A model generated the notes under the pieces. That model did no database searches. It saw only the letters and a program-made list of their open reading frames with translations, and was not told the origin of the DNA. Positions 61,790 through 64,000 of a stretch of 64,000 bases of DNA are shown here, in pieces; the stretch's first letter is position 1, and every line of letters begins with the position of its first letter. Source of the DNA: Anaerotignum sp. MB30-C6 (GTDB lineage: Bacteria; Bacillota; Clostridia; Lachnospirales; Anaerotignaceae); assembly GCF_030908465.1 (NCBI RefSeq), contig NZ_CP133078.1:1-64000 (forward strand), read 5' to 3'. Position numbers and translations under genes: made by a program.

Positions 61790-63295
61790 ATGGCGCAATA
61801 CTTTACAGAACCATCCAGAACCTTTAGCGAATTTCTACTTGTACCAGGTTATTCTTCTAAGGAATGTACAGTTGAAAATGTGAGTTTGAAAACACCCGTT
61901 GTGAAGTTCAAAAAAGGTGAGAAACCAGCTTTACAGATGAATATACCGTTAACATCTGCAGTTATGCAGGCGGTTTCTGACGATAAAATGGCGGTGGCTC
62001 TGGCGAGAGAAGGCGGTATTTCCTTTATTTTCGGATCTCAGAGTGTAGAAAGTCAGGCGGCAATGGTTGCCCGTGCAAAGGCATATAAAGCAGGCTTTGT
62101 TATAAGCGATTCCAATATCAGCCCAGAAGACACTTTGCAGGATATTTTAAATTTAAAACATCGAACAGGCCATTCCACCGTAGCTGTAACCACGGACGGT
62201 ACAGCCCAGGGAAAATTGGTGGGCTTGGTAACAAGTAGGGATTACAGAATCAGCCGTATGGAAAGAGGTACAAAGGTTAGTGAGTTTATGACTCCTTTGA
62301 ATCACCTGATTACTGCCCCTGCAGGTACAAGCTTAAAGGAAGCAAACAACATCATTTGGGATAATAAGATTAACCAGCTTCCCATTGTGGATAATGAAGG
62401 TAGACTTCAGTATTTAGTTTTCCGTAAGGATTATGATAGCCATAAAGAAAATGCCTACGAGCTTTTAGATGGAGATAAGAGATATGTGGTTGGCGCTGGT
62501 ATTAACACCAGAGACTATATGGTTAGAATTCCCGCTTTGGTTGAAGCGGGTGTAGACATTCTTTGCATCGACTCCTCCGAGGGCTATTCCGAATGGCAGA
62601 AGGATACTTTGGATTGGGTACGCAAAAACTATGGCGATAGCGTAAAAATCGGCGCTGGTAACGTGGTAGACAAAGAAGGTTTCCGTTATTTAGCTGACTG
62701 TGGTGCGGACTTTGTAAAAATAGGTATCGGTGGCGGCTCCATCTGTATTACCAGAGAGCAAAAAGGGATCGGCCGTGGACAGGCGTCTGCAATCATTGAA
62801 GTTGCAGAAGCTAGAGATGAATATTTCAAAGAAACAGGTGTTTATATTCCTCTTTGCTCCGACGGTGGTATTGTTTATGACTATCACATGACTTTGGCAT
62901 TGGCTATGGGTGCAGATTTTATTATGTTAGGTAGATATTTTGCTCGTTTTGACGAAAGCCCTACAAATAAAGTAAACATCAACGGTAGCTATATGAAAGA
63001 GTATTGGGGTGAAGGTTCTGCCCGTGCAAGAAACTGGCAGAGATATGATATGGGCGGTGACTCTAAGCTTTCCTTCGAAGAAGGCGTAGACTCTTACGTG
63101 CCATATGCAGGCAGCTTGCGTGACAACGTGGGTCTTTCCTTGAAGAAAGTAAAATCTACCATGTGCAACTGCGGTGTTCTGTCTATTCCTGAGTTGCAGC
63201 AAAATGCGAAGATGACTGTAATTTCTACAACAAGCTTGGTAGAAGGCGGTGCTCACGACGTATTGCTTAAGGATAACAGCTTGAACTATAAATAA
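61790..63295 (+). CDS. guaB: IMP dehydrogenase
   Basis: IMPDH oxidises IMP to XMP, the first step to GMP. The 501-residue protein has the TIM-barrel catalytic domain interrupted by a CBS pair (about residues 95-220, including [11 protein letters not shown] and FMTPLNHLI). The catalytic Cys lies in [20 protein letters not shown], and [25 protein letters not shown] is the phosphate site; the flap contains the Arg-Tyr pair in NWQRYDMGG. It is a slightly divergent IMPDH branch. The ATG at 61790 follows AGGAGGAG; an upstream ATG at 61712 would translate the leader hairpin and is rejected. Confidence 0.93.
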   Translation: MAQYFTEPSRTFSEFLLVPGYSSKECTVENVSLKTPVVKFKKGEKPALQMNIPLTSAVMQAVSDDKMAVALAREGGISFIFGSQSVESQAAMVARAKAYKAGFVISDSNISPEDTLQDILNLKHRTGHSTVAVTTDGTAQGKLVGLVTSRDYRISRMERGTKVSEFMTPLNHLITAPAGTSLKEANNIIWDNKINQLPIVDNEGRLQYLVFRKDYDSHKENAYELLDGDKRYVVGAGINTRDYMVRIPALVEAGVDILCIDSSEGYSEWQKDTLDWVRKNYGDSVKIGAGNVVDKEGFRYLADCGADFVKIGIGGGSICITREQKGIGRGQASAIIEVAEARDEYFKETGVYIPLCSDGGIVYDYHMTLALAMGADFIMLGRYFARFDESPTNKVNINGSYMKEYWGEGSARARNWQRYDMGGDSKLSFEEGVDSYVPYAGSLRDNVGLSLKKVKSTMCNCGVLSIPELQQNAKMTVISTTSLVEGGAHDVLLKDNSLNYK

Positions 63296-63315
63296 TCATA
63301 TAAAAGAAATGAGAG

Positions 63316-63351
63316 AAGTGACATTTGTGTTTACAAGTGTCACTTTTTTGT
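63316..63351 (+). terminator. Terminator of guaB
   Basis: AAGTGACATTTGT (63316-63328) pairs with ACAAGTGTCACTT (63333-63345, one wobble) and continues into TTTTGTTTTT. Confidence 0.85.
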
Positions 63352-63356
63352 TTTTG

Positions 63357-63805
63357 GATAGAGTTTAGAATTAAAAAAATCACGATTGCTGTATAAACTC
63401 ATGTGTTTATTGGACTTTAATCTAAAGTATATAATATCAAGTTGATAAAGTTTGTGCCTATGTTTTGGGAATGCACGTTGCTTTATGTCTGAAACTTTAT
63501 GTAATGCTACTATTGTTATGTATATTACAAAATGTTATGATGAGAAAAAAATATAAAATGATGGGGGATTCATGTCCTATTACTTTTACTCTGAAAGTTT
63601 TCGAGCATCGCTACCATGTTCCAACGAAAAAAAGCTTTTATAGGGCTATGAGTGGAGTACCTGTGGTAGGGGTAAGCAGTGAAACCTATGCAACTATATG
63701 TTTCTTTTTACAGCCGGATTTTTCATATTATTTGCAGTTTATTACATAAAAGGGCACTAAGATAATTTCAATCTTGCAAAAAAGCGAAAGGGGTTCTTGG
63801 AATTT
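63357..63805. other. Gap with no supported gene
   Basis: An open frame of about 90 codons (63465-63749) exists but has no ribosome site, an odd composition and no recognisable domain. A TATAAT at 63430-63435 may be a promoter element. Nothing else is recognised. Confidence 0.4.
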
Positions 63806-64000
63806 ATGAAAAAGCTTTTATTTATTCTTGCAACCAGTCTGAATATGTTGACATTATCGTTAATCATCATGTTCTCCTATATGAGATATCATGTGGCTCA
63901 TCTTTCTGGAAGCTATCCTACTTATATGAAGAGCTATTGGCCTTATCAATTAATATTTTTGCTGGTCGTGTCATATTTTATCGAATTATATGTTATTTAT
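63806..64000 (+). CDS. Membrane protein, partial (cut by window end)
   Basis: The frame is open from the ATG at 63806 to the last base (65 codons, no stop). It begins MKKLLFILATSLNMLTLSLIIMF, a long hydrophobic segment, then a polar stretch (RYHVAHLSGSYPTYMKSYWPYQ) and a second hydrophobic segment entering the edge. GAAAGGGG lies about 14 bases before the ATG, a rather distant ribosome site; a closer GG pair is at 63799. Family cannot be named from the fragment. Confidence 0.6.
   Translation, partial: MKKLLFILATSLNMLTLSLIIMFSYMRYHVAHLSGSYPTYMKSYWPYQLIFLLVVSYFIELYVIY

Noticed and set aside
63465-63749. 94-codon open frame downstream of guaB
   Set aside because: No ribosome site, odd composition, no recognisable domain or membrane pattern consistent with a gene; kept only as a note in the gap entry.

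Overview
The window is a contiguous, low-GC, mostly gene-dense stretch of a bacterial chromosome that starts exactly at the first base of dnaA. Gene order (dnaA-dnaN-S4 protein-recF-gyrB-gyrA), AGGAGG-type ribosome sites, TTGACA/TATAAT promoters, a T-box leader, spoIIID and a set of anaerobe enzymes (superoxide reductase, flavodiiron protein, rubrerythrin) indicate an endospore-forming anaerobic Clostridia member. A Lachnospirales/Anaerotignum-like source is my guess, not something the sequence proves. No prophage, insertion sequence, CRISPR array or rRNA operon was seen.

Layout. 1-9.4 kb: replication start region, with DnaA boxes between dnaA and dnaN, then the gyrase genes separated by an unusual array of tiny hairpins. 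9.5-15.6 kb: an unassigned helical protein, a small membrane protein, a CapA-like lipoprotein, a GntR regulator, argS and a lipid kinase. 15.6-18.4 kb: chromosome partition locus with two parS sites (one inside a terminator hairpin), parA, parB, a DUF4446 protein and a second DnaA-box cluster. 18.4-21.4 kb: HAD phosphatase, T-box-controlled serS and tRNA-Ser(GCT). 21.5-27 kb: membrane proteins, pnuC with an attenuator-like leader, and two PadR-controlled modules. 27-36.7 kb: SIMPL protein, PfkB kinase, PTS IIC, spoIIID, then an oxygen/NO defence group (Crp-type regulator, superoxide reductase, four-part flavodiiron protein, rubrerythrin). 36.8-47.4 kb: a leftward operon argC-argJ-argB-argD-argF-carA-carB for arginine, in which carB is fused in frame to a DapF domain whose first catalytic cysteine is alanine; two further microhairpin arrays lie between its genes. 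47.8-57.3 kb: aldo/keto reductase, FMN-dependent hydroxy-acid oxidase with a Cys-rich head, coiled-coil protein, asnS, MsrA-MsrB fusion, Nit2-type amidase, CPBP protease, NSS transporter. 57.5-64 kb: cysteine desulfidase-like enzyme, alanine symporter, tRNA-Phe, NusG-II and Gx transporter proteins, guaB with a complex leader, and a membrane protein cut by the window edge.

Several start codons were moved from the longest reading frame to the one with a properly spaced Shine-Dalgarno site (dnaN, recF, argS, parA, serS, spoIIID and others). Points most worth a second look are the carB-dapF fusion with a dead-looking epimerase site, the three microhairpin arrays, the parS-terminator overlap, the DnaA-box cluster beside parAB, the unusual gyrase QRDR residues, and the PadR palindrome shared by two promoters.
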